Source of the DNA: Cellulomonas marina
GTDB lineage: Bacteria; Actinomycetota; Actinomycetes; Actinomycetales; Cellulomonadaceae
NCBI RefSeq assembly: GCF_900111925.1
Contig: NZ_FOKA01000017.1
Location: 1 to 64,000 of the forward strand
Reading direction: 5' to 3'
DNA: 64,000 nt
Made by a program: the position numbers and the translations under genes. The first letter of the stretch is position 1, and the number at the start of each line of letters is the position of its first letter. Below, one piece after another: positions 8,112 through 17,023 of the stretch. The notes beneath the pieces are model-generated. The model was not told the origin of the DNA, ran no database searches, and worked only from the letters and a program-made list of their open reading frames with translations.

Positions 8112-10312
8112 GCCGGCACCGCCGCCGCGACGCGGCCCGCGCGGTCCTCGGTCACGACGCCGGCGTACACGGTGCCCAGCGTCGCGGCCATCCGCTCGAC
8201 GGTGAAGCTGCGCTGCACCGTCCGCAGCGAGCGCGCCGCGCGGCGGTCGTCGGTCTCGGCCAGCGACGCGTCGAGCGCCGCCCCCACCGCGGCCGCCAGC
8301 CGGTCGCGGTCCCAGGTGGCCGTGAGGAACCCGGTGACGCCCTCCACGACGTACGTGGCGGGGCCGCCGCCGTCGGGGGCCACGACGAGCAGGCCCGAGG
8401 CCATCGCCTCGAGCAGCGCGATGCCGAACTCCTCCTTGACGCTGGCGCAGGCGTAGACGCCCTGCGGGGCGACGAGGCCGGGCAGCCCCGTGCGCACCGC
8501 GGCGACCCAGCGCGCGACGACGCCGTTGGGCCGGTGACCGGGCAGCAGCAGCCCCGCCGCCGCCCGCTCCGCCGGCGGGACGACGGCGGCGATGCGGTCG
8601 AGCTGCTCGCGCTCGTCGTCGGAGGGCTGCTGCACGTCCCCGCCGACGACGAGGAGGTTCGCCCGCTCGCGCAGCCCGCCCGCCGCCCACGCCTCCACGA
8701 GCGTGGCCATGCCCTTCACGCGGTGCAGCCGCCCGACGCTGACGACGAGGGGCAGCCCCCGGCGCTCGGGCGCCAGGCCCGCGACGAGTGCGCGCAGCTC
8801 CGCCAGCGGCGCCGTCGGCTCGCCGCCCCGCGCGTGCGCGGAGGCCTCGGCCACGGCCCGCTCGACGACGCCGAGGTCCACCCCCTCGGGGACGACGGTG
8901 TGCCGCTCCGGGCGGGCCGCGATGTCGACGCCGACGAGGCGGCGCACGTCCTTGCGCAGCGAGGGGCGCGGGAACAGCACGGTGTGCGCGGCGTTCGCGG
9001 CCAGCCGCTGCACGAGCCGGGCGCGGAACCAGAAGTGCTCGGCGACGTCGACGTCGCCGAGGTTGTCGCGCCGCAGGCGGCCGGACAGGTCGAGGGAGTG
9101 GATGACGGCGTGCGGGTCGGGCGCGAGGGTGAACACCACCGGGATGTCGAGCTCGCGCGCGACGTCGGCCGCCGCGAGGCTCCCGACGTCGGCCATGCGC
9201 AGGTGCAGGACGTCCACGCCGGCCGCCCGCACCACCCGGCGGATGCCGCGCCGGGCCGCGACGCGCAGCGGCCAGGCGGCGGGCGCCGGCACGGGGTCGT
9301 GGAGCAGGGGCACGCGCCCGTACACGTGGCCGGGCCGGGTGAGCCCGGCCAGGTCCGCGCGCGCCTCCACGGCCGAGCCGCGCGAGAGCGTCACGACGCG
9401 GGCGACCCGCTCGTCGCCCGAGGACGCGCCCGCGCCCGGCACGACGAGCGCGTCGCCCAGCCGCACGAGGAGCGTGGCGATGCCGCCGTTGTCCCCCGCG
9501 CCGGCCGCGGTCAGGCAGGCGTCGACGTCCGCGTGCAGGAACAGCTGGCCGACGGTGAGGCCGTCACCGGCCCCTCCCCCGTCGACCGGGGCGTCGGGAC
9601 GACCGCGCGCCGCGGCCGCACCCGGCGCGGCCGCCTCCGCGTCCAGCAGCGCGAGGCGCGCCACGTCGGCCAGGTGCCCCGGCGCGGCCGCGAGCCGGTC
9701 GAGCAGGGCGAGCACCGCGGGCACGGCGGGCCGGTCCCCGAGCGCCGCGACCGCGGCGACCCGCGCCGTCTCGCCCTCGGCGTCGTCGGCGGCCACCGCC
9801 ATGAGCGGACGGACGGCCAGGGGGTGCGGGACGAGCCCGAGCGTCTCCACGAGCCGCGCCCGCGGTCCGGGCTCCCGCACGCCGACGAGCGCGCCCTCCA
9901 GCCCGAGGGCCACGTGCTCCGGCGCGTGCACCGCCCACTGCTCCAGGCTGCGCTGGGCCAGCATGCCGGTGAAGCCGCCGGTCGCCGTCAGCGCGACGAG
10001 GCGCGCGACCGCGTCGGGCCGGGGCAGCCCGCCGCCGATGACCCAGGCGGCGTGCTCGCGCAGGAACGGACGCGGGTCCGACAGGAGGCCGCTCACGACG
10101 CGCGACGCCTCCTCGTCGGCGACCGCGCCGAGCGCGTGCACCGCCGCGACCGCCGCGAGCTGGTCGCCGTCGTCGAGCGCCCCGCGCAGGACCCGCACGG
10201 TCCGGGCGCCGGGGTCGCGGCTGGCCTCGAAGGCGAGCTCGTCGGCGAGGCGCACGGCGTCGACGATGCGGTCGGCGGCGCGCAGCGCGTCGAGCGCGGT
10301 CTGGATGCCCAC
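8108..10312 (-). CDS. HEAT-repeat / GT4 glycosyltransferase fusion
   Basis: A 734-aa two-part protein. Residues about 25-235 form helical HEAT-like repeats (for example VVSGLLSDPRPFLREHAAWVIGG and the paired AVAAVHALGAVADEE). From about 265 onward it is a GT-B retaining glycosyltransferase of family 4: VDVLHLRMADVGS, PLVVSVGRLHRVKG and the donor-site ASVKEEFGIALLEAMASGLLVVAPDGGG, whose E-x7-E motif is intact. The HEAT module probably binds a partner protein or tethers the enzyme. The start is GTG at 10312. The gene leads a two-gene unit with the MGT glycosyltransferase. The acceptor is unknown. The 144-bp gap upstream shows nothing certain. Confidence 0.87.
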   Translation of the reverse strand: MGIQTALDALRAADRIVDAVRLADELAFEASRDPGARTVRVLRGALDDGDQLAAVAAVHALGAVADEEASRVVSGLLSDPRPFLREHAAWVIGGGLPRPDAVARLVALTATGGFTGMLAQRSLEQWAVHAPEHVALGLEGALVGVREPGPRARLVETLGLVPHPLAVRPLMAVAADDAEGETARVAAVAALGDRPAVPAVLALLDRLAAAPGHLADVARLALLDAEAAAPGAAAARGRPDAPVDGGGAGDGLTVGQLFLHADVDACLTAAGAGDNGGIATLLVRLGDALVVPGAGASSGDERVARVVTLSRGSAVEARADLAGLTRPGHVYGRVPLLHDPVPAPAAWPLRVAARRGIRRVVRAAGVDVLHLRMADVGSLAAADVARELDIPVVFTLAPDPHAVIHSLDLSGRLRRDNLGDVDVAEHFWFRARLVQRLAANAAHTVLFPRPSLRKDVRRLVGVDIAARPERHTVVPEGVDLGVVERAVAEASAHARGGEPTAPLAELRALVAGLAPERRGLPLVVSVGRLHRVKGMATLVEAWAAGGLRERANLLVVGGDVQQPSDDEREQLDRIAAVVPPAERAAAGLLLPGHRPNGVVARWVAAVRTGLPGLVAPQGVYACASVKEEFGIALLEAMASGLLVVAPDGGGPATYVVEGVTGFLTATWDRDRLAAAVGAALDASLAETDDRRAARSLRTVQRSFTVERMAATLGTVYAGVVTEDRAGRVAAAVPA

Positions 10313-10456
10313 GGCGGATCCCCCGGTCTGGAGACGGGCCGGGCGTCGACGGCCAACCCGTCCCCGGCGACCGCGATGCTAGTGACGCCGCAGCTCGGAG
10401 GCGCCGCCACGGACGGGTGGTCCGTCCGGCGGCTCTCAGGTGCTGGGCCGGAGGTG

Positions 10457-10822
10457 CTACGCGGTCGCGTGGCCGCCGCGCGGGCCATCCCACACGTCGA
10501 ACAGCTCGCCGAGCGACATCATCGCCACGAGCTCGAGCACCTGGTCGCCCGCGCCCCGCAGCGGCACCCGCCGCCGGCCGCCCGCGACCCAGACCTGGAT
10601 CAGCAGCGCCATGCCCGCCGAGTCGACGAAGGTCACGTCCGTGACGTCGATCTCCTGGACCCGCGCCCCCTCGACGGCCCGGACGACCTCGCGCACGTGC
10701 GGGGCCAGCAGCAGGTCGACGTCGCCGGCCAGGCGCACCACCACGCCGTCGTCCTGCGGCTCGACCTCCACCCGCCCGTGCGCTGTGGACACCGCGGCGG
10801 GGACGGGGGTGCTGTCGGCCAT
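10457..10822 (-). CDS. STAS-domain anti-anti-sigma factor
   Basis: A 121-aa single STAS domain. GDVDLLLAPHVREVV and VTDVTFVDSAGMALLIQ match SpoIIAA/RsbV proteins, and the serine in VDSAG is where the partner kinase would phosphorylate. Such proteins free a sigma factor by binding its anti-sigma kinase when dephosphorylated. No anti-sigma kinase or sigma gene is adjacent. Two SpoIIE phosphatases encoded in this window (44002-46176 and 55088-57331) are candidate activators by family logic only. The start is ATG at 10822. Confidence 0.88.
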   Translation of the reverse strand: MADSTPVPAAVSTAHGRVEVEPQDDGVVVRLAGDVDLLLAPHVREVVRAVEGARVQEIDVTDVTFVDSAGMALLIQVWVAGGRRRVPLRGAGDQVLELVAMMSLGELFDVWDGPRGGHATA

Positions 10823-10887
10823 GCCGCACAGCATGCGGGGCGACCGCCGCGTCGGCGACCGCGACGGGACGTCCCCGGGGCGCGTCC

Positions 10888-11682
10888 TCAGCCGCCCGCG
10901 GCGCCCTCCGCAGGGGACGCCGCCCCGGCGAGGACCCGGGCGCGCGCGAGCACCGCGTCGAGCATCGCGGGCGTCAGCCGGCCGGTGAAGGTGTTCTGCT
11001 GGCTGACGTGGTAGCAGCCCAGCAGCGTGAGCCGGCGCCCGCCCGGACCGGCGAGGACGACCTCGGCGCCGTGGGCGAACGCCGGCCGCGGGCGCGGCAG
11101 CACCCACCCGAGGTCGGCGAGCGTGGCGAGCAGCGCCGCCCAGCCGAAGGCGCCGAGGACGACGGCCACCGCGGGGTCGACGAGCTCCACCTCCCGGGCG
11201 AGGTACGGCGCGCACCGCCGGCGCTCGTCGGGCGTCGGGGCGTTGGCGGGCGGCGCGCAGCGCACCGGTGCCGTCATGCGGGCGCCCGTGAGGCGCAGGC
11301 CGTCGTCGGCCGACCGCGTCGTGGGCTGGGACGCCAGCCCGGCGCGGTGCAGGGCGGCGACGAGCACGTCCCCCGAGCGGTCGCCGGTGAACATCCGGCC
11401 GGTGCGGTTGGCGCCGTGCGCGGCCGGCGCGAGCCCGACGACGAGCACCCGCGCGTGCGGGTCCCCGAAGCCGGGGACGGGCCGCGCCCAGTACTCCTCG
11501 TCCCGGTACGCCGCCCGGCGCTCACGGCCGACCGTCTCGCGCCAGGCGACGAGGCGGGGGCAGGCACGGCACCCGACGACGAGCGCGTCGAGCGCGGCCA
11601 CGTCGGCGCAGCCGCGCGCGGCGAGCGGGTGGGCGGCGGCGTGCTCGTCGTCGGACGCCGCGGGCGCGGCACCGGAGGTCAC
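10888..11682 (-). CDS. Family 5 uracil-DNA glycosylase (UdgB type, 4Fe-4S)
   Basis: A 264-aa DNA repair enzyme that excises uracil and other deaminated bases. The active-site loop GLAPAAHGANRTGRMFTGD (residues about 83-101) lacks the usual catalytic Asp, as is normal for family 5. The second motif CYHVSQQNTFTGRLT lies near residue 220. Four cysteines, C38, C41, C142 and C157, are placed to hold the iron-sulfur cluster. I use the GTG at 11682, because earlier starts overlap the small upstream gene. It is not obviously linked in function to its neighbours. Confidence 0.88.
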   Translation of the reverse strand: MTSGAAPAASDDEHAAAHPLAARGCADVAALDALVVGCRACPRLVAWRETVGRERRAAYRDEEYWARPVPGFGDPHARVLVVGLAPAAHGANRTGRMFTGDRSGDVLVAALHRAGLASQPTTRSADDGLRLTGARMTAPVRCAPPANAPTPDERRRCAPYLAREVELVDPAVAVVLGAFGWAALLATLADLGWVLPRPRPAFAHGAEVVLAGPGGRRLTLLGCYHVSQQNTFTGRLTPAMLDAVLARARVLAGAASPAEGAAGG

Positions 11683-11690
11683 CGCACGCC

Positions 11691-11834
11691 CTACCGCGAG
11701 GCGGCGGCCCCCGCGCCGGTGGTCCGCGTGGCGGCACCCCACTGCGCCGGGTCGCCGCGCTCGGCGACCACCTGGTCGTAGATCGGCGTCTCGCCGATGC
11801 GGGCGGGCCGCGGGCGGCTGGGCGGGATGGTCAT
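11691..11834 (-). CDS. Small conserved-looking protein, 47 aa
   Basis: The product is 47 residues with a basic Pro/Arg N-terminus, the segment RIGETPIYDQVVAERGDPAQW and a short Ala-rich tail. A GAGAGG ribosome site sits about seven bases before the ATG at 11834, and codon use matches the surroundings, so the gene is probably real. No signal peptide, membrane segment or known domain is seen. It ends nine bases before the start of the uracil-DNA glycosylase and is probably co-transcribed with it. Function unknown. Confidence 0.65.
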   Translation of the reverse strand: MTIPPSRPRPARIGETPIYDQVVAERGDPAQWGAATRTTGAGAAASR

Positions 11835-11932
11835 CGTCGGGACCTCTCGGGGCGTCGCTGGTCGAACGGGTGGGGACGGACGTGCACGGGTCGCCCCATC
11901 CTGGGTGGTCGGGCGCGCGTCGGCACGTCGGC

Positions 11933-13189
11933 CTACCGCAGGAGGCCGGCCGCCAGGGCCGTCGGCGCGGTCGGGGCGAGCGGCAGCCGCTGCAGCAGCA
12001 CGGCGTGCACGGAGTGGTACAGGTCGGGCCGGCCGGGCCAGACGGTGCCCGCCGGGCGGTTCTGAGGATCGAGCTCGTGGATCCACGAGCCCTGCGGCGT
12101 GACGACGTGCTCCGAGGCGTAATCCCACCACGTGCGGTACCAGTCCTCGTAGCGCCGCTCCCCCGTCACGGCGCCGAGGGCGGCGGCCGCGCCGACGGCC
12201 TCCGCCAGCACCCAGTGCATGCGCTGGCGCACGACGGGGCGGCCCTCCCAGTCCGTCGTGTAGACGAACCCGTCCTCCCCGTCCGCGGCCCAGCCGTCGG
12301 CGACCGCGCGCTCGAACAGGCCCTGCGCGCCCTCGAGCAGCCCGGCCGGCGCCTCGTCCCCCAGGGCCGCGCGCACGTGCAGCGCCAGCCGGGCCCACTC
12401 CAGGCCGTGCCCGACCGTCGCGCCGTAGGGCTCGAAGGGGTGGTCCGGCTCGTCGCGGTGGTGCTCCATCTGCGGCTGCCACTCGGCGTCGAAGTGCTCG
12501 GGGATGCGCCAGTCGTTGCCGGCGGCCCAGCCGAGCACCGTGGCGGCGATGCGTCCCGCACGCCGCCGCCAGCGCTCGTCGCCGGTGGCGTCGGCGGCCG
12601 CCAGCAGCGCCTCGACGCTGTGCATGTTCGCGTTCACGCCCCGGTAGACCGAGACCTGCGACCAGTCGGCGGAGACCGCGTCCAGGTGCAGACCGGGGCC
12701 GTCCTCCCAGAACCGCGTGTCGAGGACCTCGAGGGCGTCGTCGAGCAGGTCCCGGGCCCCGGGCAGGCCGGCGACCGACCCCGTCGCCGACGCGAAGACG
12801 ACGAAGGCGTGCGCGTAGGCGGCCTTCGTCGTGTCCCGCTCGTCCCCGGGGCCGACGGAGGCGTACCAGCCGCCGTGCTCCGCGTCGTGCAGCGGGCCGC
12901 GCAGCCCCGCGAGGGCGTGCGCCGCGAGGGCCCGGGTCCCGGGCAGCCCCGCCAGGTGCCCGAGCCCGTAGACGTGCGCCATCCGCGCGGTGACCCACGT
13001 GTGGACGGGCCGCGAGAGGTCGGGCCGGCCCTCGTCGTCGAGGTAGTGCGCGCCACCGCCGGCGGCGGGGAACCCGCGGCCGGAGCGCAGCTGGTCGGCC
13101 AGCGCACCGGCGAGCCAGGCCCGGTGGTCGGGCAGGTCGACCCACCGCACGACCGTGTCGTCCTGCCGCACCGGCACCGCCTGCTGCAT
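11933..13189 (-). CDS. AGE-family sugar isomerase/epimerase
   Basis: A 418-aa (alpha/alpha)6-barrel enzyme of the N-acylglucosamine 2-epimerase group, which includes mannose, sulfoquinovose and cellobiose isomerases. Conserved features are HTWVTARMAHVYGLG, GGWYASVG, GVNANMHSVEALLAA and HHRDEPDHPFEPYGATVGHGLEWARL, carrying the histidines expected for proton transfer. The pattern looks closest to aldose-ketose isomerases such as mannose isomerase, but the sugar cannot be fixed. GGGAGGGACC directly before the ATG at 13189 is a strong ribosome site. The gene is divergent from corA across a 225-bp gap. Confidence 0.85.
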   Translation of the reverse strand: MQQAVPVRQDDTVVRWVDLPDHRAWLAGALADQLRSGRGFPAAGGGAHYLDDEGRPDLSRPVHTWVTARMAHVYGLGHLAGLPGTRALAAHALAGLRGPLHDAEHGGWYASVGPGDERDTTKAAYAHAFVVFASATGSVAGLPGARDLLDDALEVLDTRFWEDGPGLHLDAVSADWSQVSVYRGVNANMHSVEALLAAADATGDERWRRRAGRIAATVLGWAAGNDWRIPEHFDAEWQPQMEHHRDEPDHPFEPYGATVGHGLEWARLALHVRAALGDEAPAGLLEGAQGLFERAVADGWAADGEDGFVYTTDWEGRPVVRQRMHWVLAEAVGAAAALGAVTGERRYEDWYRTWWDYASEHVVTPQGSWIHELDPQNRPAGTVWPGRPDLYHSVHAVLLQRLPLAPTAPTALAAGLLR

Positions 13190-13310
13190 GGTCCCTCCCG
13201 GGGACTCGTCGTCGAGCCTCTGCCCGGACCCGTCACCCGGACGGTGCCCGTCCTCATCATGCCGGACGCGGCGGCCCCAGCAGCACGCCCGTGCAGCGTC
13301 GTCGAGGCGA

Positions 13311-13377
13311 CCGTGCCGCGACCGTGCCGCGTCCGTGCCGCGTCCGTGCCGCGTCCGTGCCGCGTCCGTGCCGCACG
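13311..13377. repeat. 12-bp tandem repeat in the gap before corA
   Basis: About five and a half copies of GTGCCGCGTCCG, the middle ones perfect, fill the gap between the sugar isomerase and corA. This block is noncoding, and it ends 37 bp before the corA start, where it could affect promoter spacing. Confidence 0.9.
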
Positions 13378-13414
13378 CCCGTCCGCACGGCCCGAGGGGG
13401 CAGGATGGGCGCCC

Positions 13415-14464
13415 GTGACAGGCGCCGAGGACGTGGTCGTGGACTGCGGGCTGTACGAGGCGGGTCGGCGCGTGCCCGGGCACCTGCCACTGGCGGCGGC
13501 GGGCACCGCGCCGGTGTCGCCCGACGGGTTCGTGTGGGTGGCGCTCCAGTCGCCCGCCACCGGGGACCTCGACGAGGTCGCGCGCACCTTCGGCCTGCCC
13601 GCGCTCGCGGTCGAGGACGCCGTGCACGCGCACCAGCGCCCCAAGCTCGAGGTGTACGGCGAGGACGCGTTCGTCGTCCTCAAGCCCGTGCGCTACGTCG
13701 ACCACGAGGAGGTCGTGGACGTCGGCGAGCTAGCCCTCTTCCTCACCGCGCACGCGGTCGTGACCGTGCGGCACGGCGCCTTCGTCGCCGACGCCATGAC
13801 GCAGGTCCGGGCCGAGCTGGACGCGCGGGGCACCGGGGGCGACGACGGCGGCGGCGACGACGACGACCTGCCCCTCTTCGGTCCCGCGACGGTGCTGTAC
13901 CGCGTGGCGGACCGCATCGTCGACGGGTACGAGGACGTGGTGGCGGCGCTCGAGGTCGACGTCGACGAGATCGAGGAGGCCGTCTTCGGCCCCGACGGCG
14001 AGGACCGGTCGGCCCGCATCTACGCTCTGAAGAAGGAGGTCGCCGAGTTCCGGCGGGCGGTCCTGCCGCTCGTCCGGCCCCTGGAGCGGCTGGCGGACGC
14101 CGAGGTCCCGCACGTGCCGGACGCCGCGCGGCCGTGGTTCCGGGACGTGCACGACCACCTGCTGCGGGCGGTCGAGGCGCTGGAGGTCGTCGACCGGCAG
14201 CTCACCGACGTCCTGCAGGCGAACAGCGCGCGCGTCAGCAGCCGGCAGAGCCGCGTGGCCCTGCGGCAGAACGAGGACATGCGCAAGATCTCGGCCTGGG
14301 CGGCCATCGCGCTCGTGCCCACGGCCATCGCGGGGATCTACGGCATGAACTTCGAGCACATGCCGGAGCTGACGTGGCGCTACGGGTACCCCGCGGTGCT
14401 CCTCGTCATCCTCGGCGCGTGCCTGTTCCTGCACCGCGCCTTCCGCCGCAACGGGTGGCTGTGA
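13415..14464 (+). CDS. corA: CorA-family magnesium/cobalt channel
   Basis: A 349-aa pentameric divalent-cation channel subunit. A large cytosolic N-terminal domain with an acidic loop (GTGGDDGGGDDDD, around residues 142-154) leads to two C-terminal membrane helices joined by the signature GIYGMNFEHMPEL near residue 310. The C-terminus is positively charged (HRAFRRNGWL), as usual. The GTG at 13415 fits the frame and length. CAGGAT at 13401-13406 could be a -10 with the start eight bases further. The lipoprotein gene follows with a four-base GTGA overlap. Confidence 0.93.
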   Translation: MTGAEDVVVDCGLYEAGRRVPGHLPLAAAGTAPVSPDGFVWVALQSPATGDLDEVARTFGLPALAVEDAVHAHQRPKLEVYGEDAFVVLKPVRYVDHEEVVDVGELALFLTAHAVVTVRHGAFVADAMTQVRAELDARGTGGDDGGGDDDDLPLFGPATVLYRVADRIVDGYEDVVAALEVDVDEIEEAVFGPDGEDRSARIYALKKEVAEFRRAVLPLVRPLERLADAEVPHVPDAARPWFRDVHDHLLRAVEALEVVDRQLTDVLQANSARVSSRQSRVALRQNEDMRKISAWAAIALVPTAIAGIYGMNFEHMPELTWRYGYPAVLLVILGACLFLHRAFRRNGWL

Positions 14465-16377
14465 GGTCGGCTGTGAGGTCGGCGACGAGGGCCGGTGGCG
14501 CGGTCAGCAGCACGGCACTCACGAGCACGGCACTCAGGAGCACCGCACTCACGAGCACGGCACTCACGACCGCGCTGGCCGGCGGGCTCGTGGCCGTCCT
14601 GGCCGCGTGCACGCCGGGGGCGGGCCCGACGAGCGCCGCGGTCGGGGGCGGCGGCGGCGCCGGGCCGGGCGCGGGCGCGTCCGCGGTCGCGTCGCCCTCC
14701 GCGTCGCCGGTCGCGCCGGTCCCCCGCCCCTCCGCCACGCCGACCGCCCCCGCTGCGGCGACCGCAGGCGCCGTCGCCACGCCCCGCCCGCCGGCCGGGA
14801 CGGCCGTCGTCGCGCCCGACGACGCCGTCGCCGCCGCGGTGGCGACGAGCGCCGCGCTGTTCGCGACCGCCCCGGTGGTCGTGCTCGCGCCCGTCGAGGA
14901 CCTCCGCGCCCAGGTGCGGGCGGCGCGCGCCGCCGTGGCGCTGGGGGTGCCGCTGCTGCTCACGGCGGGGGCCGCCGCGGGACCGGTCGTCGCCGCGGAG
15001 GTGGACCGTCTCGGCGCCCGCGTGGTGCTGCACGTCGGCGCCGCACCGGCCGTGCCTGACGCGCCCGACGCGCCCGACGCGCCCGACGTGCGCGACGTCG
15101 TGGCGCCCGCGGACGACGCGGCGCTGGCGGACCTGCTCGGGCGGGCGCTGCCGGCGGTGGCCGACGGGGTGGCCGGCGACGGCTCGCCGGCGGCCGTGCT
15201 CGCCGTCACGGACGCCGTCGCGGCGGCGTCCCCGGCGGGGACGGCACCGGCACCGTCACCAGCACCCGTACCGGGCGCGGGCGCCGGGCCCGCGCGCGAC
15301 GCCGCGGAGGCCCTGCTGCGCCGGACCCGGCCCGGCCCGCCGGCGGGTACCGGGCTCGTCGTCGTCGACGGCGGGACGCCCTCGCCCGCCGCGGCGGCGT
15401 CCGCCCGCGCCGCCGGTCTGCCCGTGGCCGTCGTCGCGGGAGCCGACGTGGCCGCCGCGGACGCCGTCGTCCGCGTGGCGGCCTCCGCGGGCGCACCGCT
15501 GGCGCCCGACGCGCCCGTCCTGGCGGTCGGGGCCTTCGCCGATCCCGGCACCCTCGCGTGGCAGGTCCGCGCGGCGTCGACCGGGGTGCAGCTGCCCGGC
15601 GGCGGGCAGCGCGTCCTGCCGGGCAGGCACCTCGTCGCCCTGTACGGCACGCCCGGGGCGCCCGCGCTGGGGCTCCTCGGCGAGCAGGGCCTCGAGGCGA
15701 CGCTGCAGCGGGCCCGCGAGGTCGCGGCGCCCTACGACGCGCTGACCGACGCGCCCGTCGTGCCCACGCTCGAGATCATCGCGACGGTGGCGTCCGCCGG
15801 ACCGGGGGACGGCGACTACTCCTCCGAGCTCGACCCCGCCGTGCTCGCGCCCTGGGTCGACGCGGCCGGTGCCGCCGGCGCCTACGTCCTGCTCGACCTG
15901 CAGCCCGGCCGCGACGACTTCCTCACCCAGGCCCGCGCCTACGAGGACCTGCTGCGCCGGCCGTGGGTCGGGCTCGCGCTCGACCCGGAGTGGCGTCTGG
16001 CGCCCGACGAGCTGCCGCTGCAGCAGATCGGGTCGGTCGGCGTCGACGAGGTCGAGGCGGTGCGCGCCTGGCTGGTCGACCTCGTGCGGCGGGAGGCGCT
16101 GCCGCAGAAGCTGCTGGTGCTGCACCAGTTCCGCGCGAGCATGGTGCAGGGCCGCGAGCGCCTGACCACGACGCGTCCGGAGGTCGCCGTCCTGGTCCAC
16201 GTGGACGGGCAGGGCAACCAGCCCGCCAAGGCCGGCACGTGGGCGGCCCTGCGGCGGGACGCCCCGCCCGGCCTGCTGTGGGGCTGGAAGAACTTCCTCG
16301 ACGAGGACACGCCCGTGCTGACCCCCGAGCAGACCTGGGCGGTGCAGCCGACGCCCGACCTCGTCACCTACCAGTAG
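14461..16377 (+). CDS. Large lipoprotein with CWB2-like and barrel-like regions
   Basis: A 638-aa predicted lipoprotein. The signal peptide ends in LAAC with Cys50; its n-region is unusual, four STALT/STALR repeats from a 15-bp unit. After a Pro/Ser/Ala linker, residues about 115-340 show alternating strands and helices resembling cell-wall-binding repeat 2 (PVVVLAPVEDLRAQVRAARAAVALGVPLLLT). Residues about 400-638 look like a secreted TIM-barrel domain (YVLLDLQPGRDDFL, VGLALDPEWRL, LLVLHQFRASM, GLLWGWKNF). No activity can be assigned. The GTG at 14461 overlaps the corA stop. Its end overlaps the convergent MobA-like gene by 10 bp. Confidence 0.82.
   Translation: MRSAVRSATRAGGAVSSTALTSTALRSTALTSTALTTALAGGLVAVLAACTPGAGPTSAAVGGGGGAGPGAGASAVASPSASPVAPVPRPSATPTAPAAATAGAVATPRPPAGTAVVAPDDAVAAAVATSAALFATAPVVVLAPVEDLRAQVRAARAAVALGVPLLLTAGAAAGPVVAAEVDRLGARVVLHVGAAPAVPDAPDAPDAPDVRDVVAPADDAALADLLGRALPAVADGVAGDGSPAAVLAVTDAVAAASPAGTAPAPSPAPVPGAGAGPARDAAEALLRRTRPGPPAGTGLVVVDGGTPSPAAAASARAAGLPVAVVAGADVAAADAVVRVAASAGAPLAPDAPVLAVGAFADPGTLAWQVRAASTGVQLPGGGQRVLPGRHLVALYGTPGAPALGLLGEQGLEATLQRAREVAAPYDALTDAPVVPTLEIIATVASAGPGDGDYSSELDPAVLAPWVDAAGAAGAYVLLDLQPGRDDFLTQARAYEDLLRRPWVGLALDPEWRLAPDELPLQQIGSVGVDEVEAVRAWLVDLVRREALPQKLLVLHQFRASMVQGRERLTTTRPEVAVLVHVDGQGNQPAKAGTWAALRRDAPPGLLWGWKNFLDEDTPVLTPEQTWAVQPTPDLVTYQ
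14509..14568. repeat. 15-bp tandem repeat in a lipoprotein signal peptide
   Basis: Four copies of AGCACGGCACTCACG, two of them with single-base changes, encode STALT/STALR in the n-region before the lipobox. Copy number sets the signal peptide length without breaking the frame. Confidence 0.9.
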
Positions 16378-17006
16378 CGTCCCCAGCGCACGGCGTCCGG
16401 CCCGACGAGGTCGGCGGGCGTGTCGGCGTCGCGGCCGTCGTGCAGGTCGGCGCACGGCACGGCCACGGCCCCGGGCCCGGCGAGCAGGTCGCGCGCGCCG
16501 CCGCCACGGGCGAGCGCCGGCCAGTGGTCGCGGCCGAGCACCACCGGGTGGCCGGGCCGCCCGGCGTAGGTGGCCCGGGCCAGCGCGGCCGGGCCCCGGG
16601 CGGCGCCCAGCACGCGGGCGACGACGTCGGGGGTCGTGGGCGCGTCGACGAGCACGACGACGGCGACGTCGGGGCGGGGCGTGCCGCGGCGGTCCGGGTA
16701 CCGCTCGACGAGGTCCGCGACGCCGGCGGCCAGGGACGCCTGCGGCCCGCGCTCCCACCCGGACGCCCGCACCACCGCGACGTCCGAGGGGACGAGCCGG
16801 GCGACCTCGTCCCCGTGGGCGCCGACGACGACGAGGACCTCGGCGCACCCGGCCGCCCGGAGCACCGCGCAGGCGGCGACGACCCACGGCGTCCCGTCGG
16901 TGGTGCGCAGCGCGCCCTTGGGGCCGCCCATGCGGGTGCCGTCCCCCGCGGCGAGCACGAGGCCGACAGGGACGGGTGCGGCCACGCGCGTGCCCGCCCC
17001 GCTCAC
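16368..17006 (-). CDS. MobA/MocA-like nucleotidyltransferase
   Basis: A 212-aa nucleotidyltransferase. LVLAAGDGTRMGGPKGAL near residue 16 is the NTP-binding signature, and VLVDAPTTPDVV carries the metal-binding Asp. By family and by position at the edge of the molybdenum cluster it probably attaches GMP or CMP to molybdopterin, but MobA and MocA cannot be separated from sequence alone. The start is GTG at 17006, divergent from moaB. The 3' end overlaps the lipoprotein gene by 10 bp. Confidence 0.82.
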   Translation of the reverse strand: MSGAGTRVAAPVPVGLVLAAGDGTRMGGPKGALRTTDGTPWVVAACAVLRAAGCAEVLVVVGAHGDEVARLVPSDVAVVRASGWERGPQASLAAGVADLVERYPDRRGTPRPDVAVVVLVDAPTTPDVVARVLGAARGPAALARATYAGRPGHPVVLGRDHWPALARGGGARDLLAGPGAVAVPCADLHDGRDADTPADLVGPDAVRWGRYW

Positions 17007-17023
17007 GTCGCACCCCCGGCAGT

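Noticed and set aside
10310..10330. GGATCCGCC before the GTG at 10312 and the ATG at 57331 as a shared leaderless element
   Set aside because: The hexamers lack the A at the second position and the spacing is five, not six, so they do not fit the pattern; two cases are too few.
13311..13377. CRISPR-like array
   Set aside because: Units are contiguous 12-mers with no spacers; it is a minisatellite. No CRISPR array or cas gene was seen anywhere in the window.
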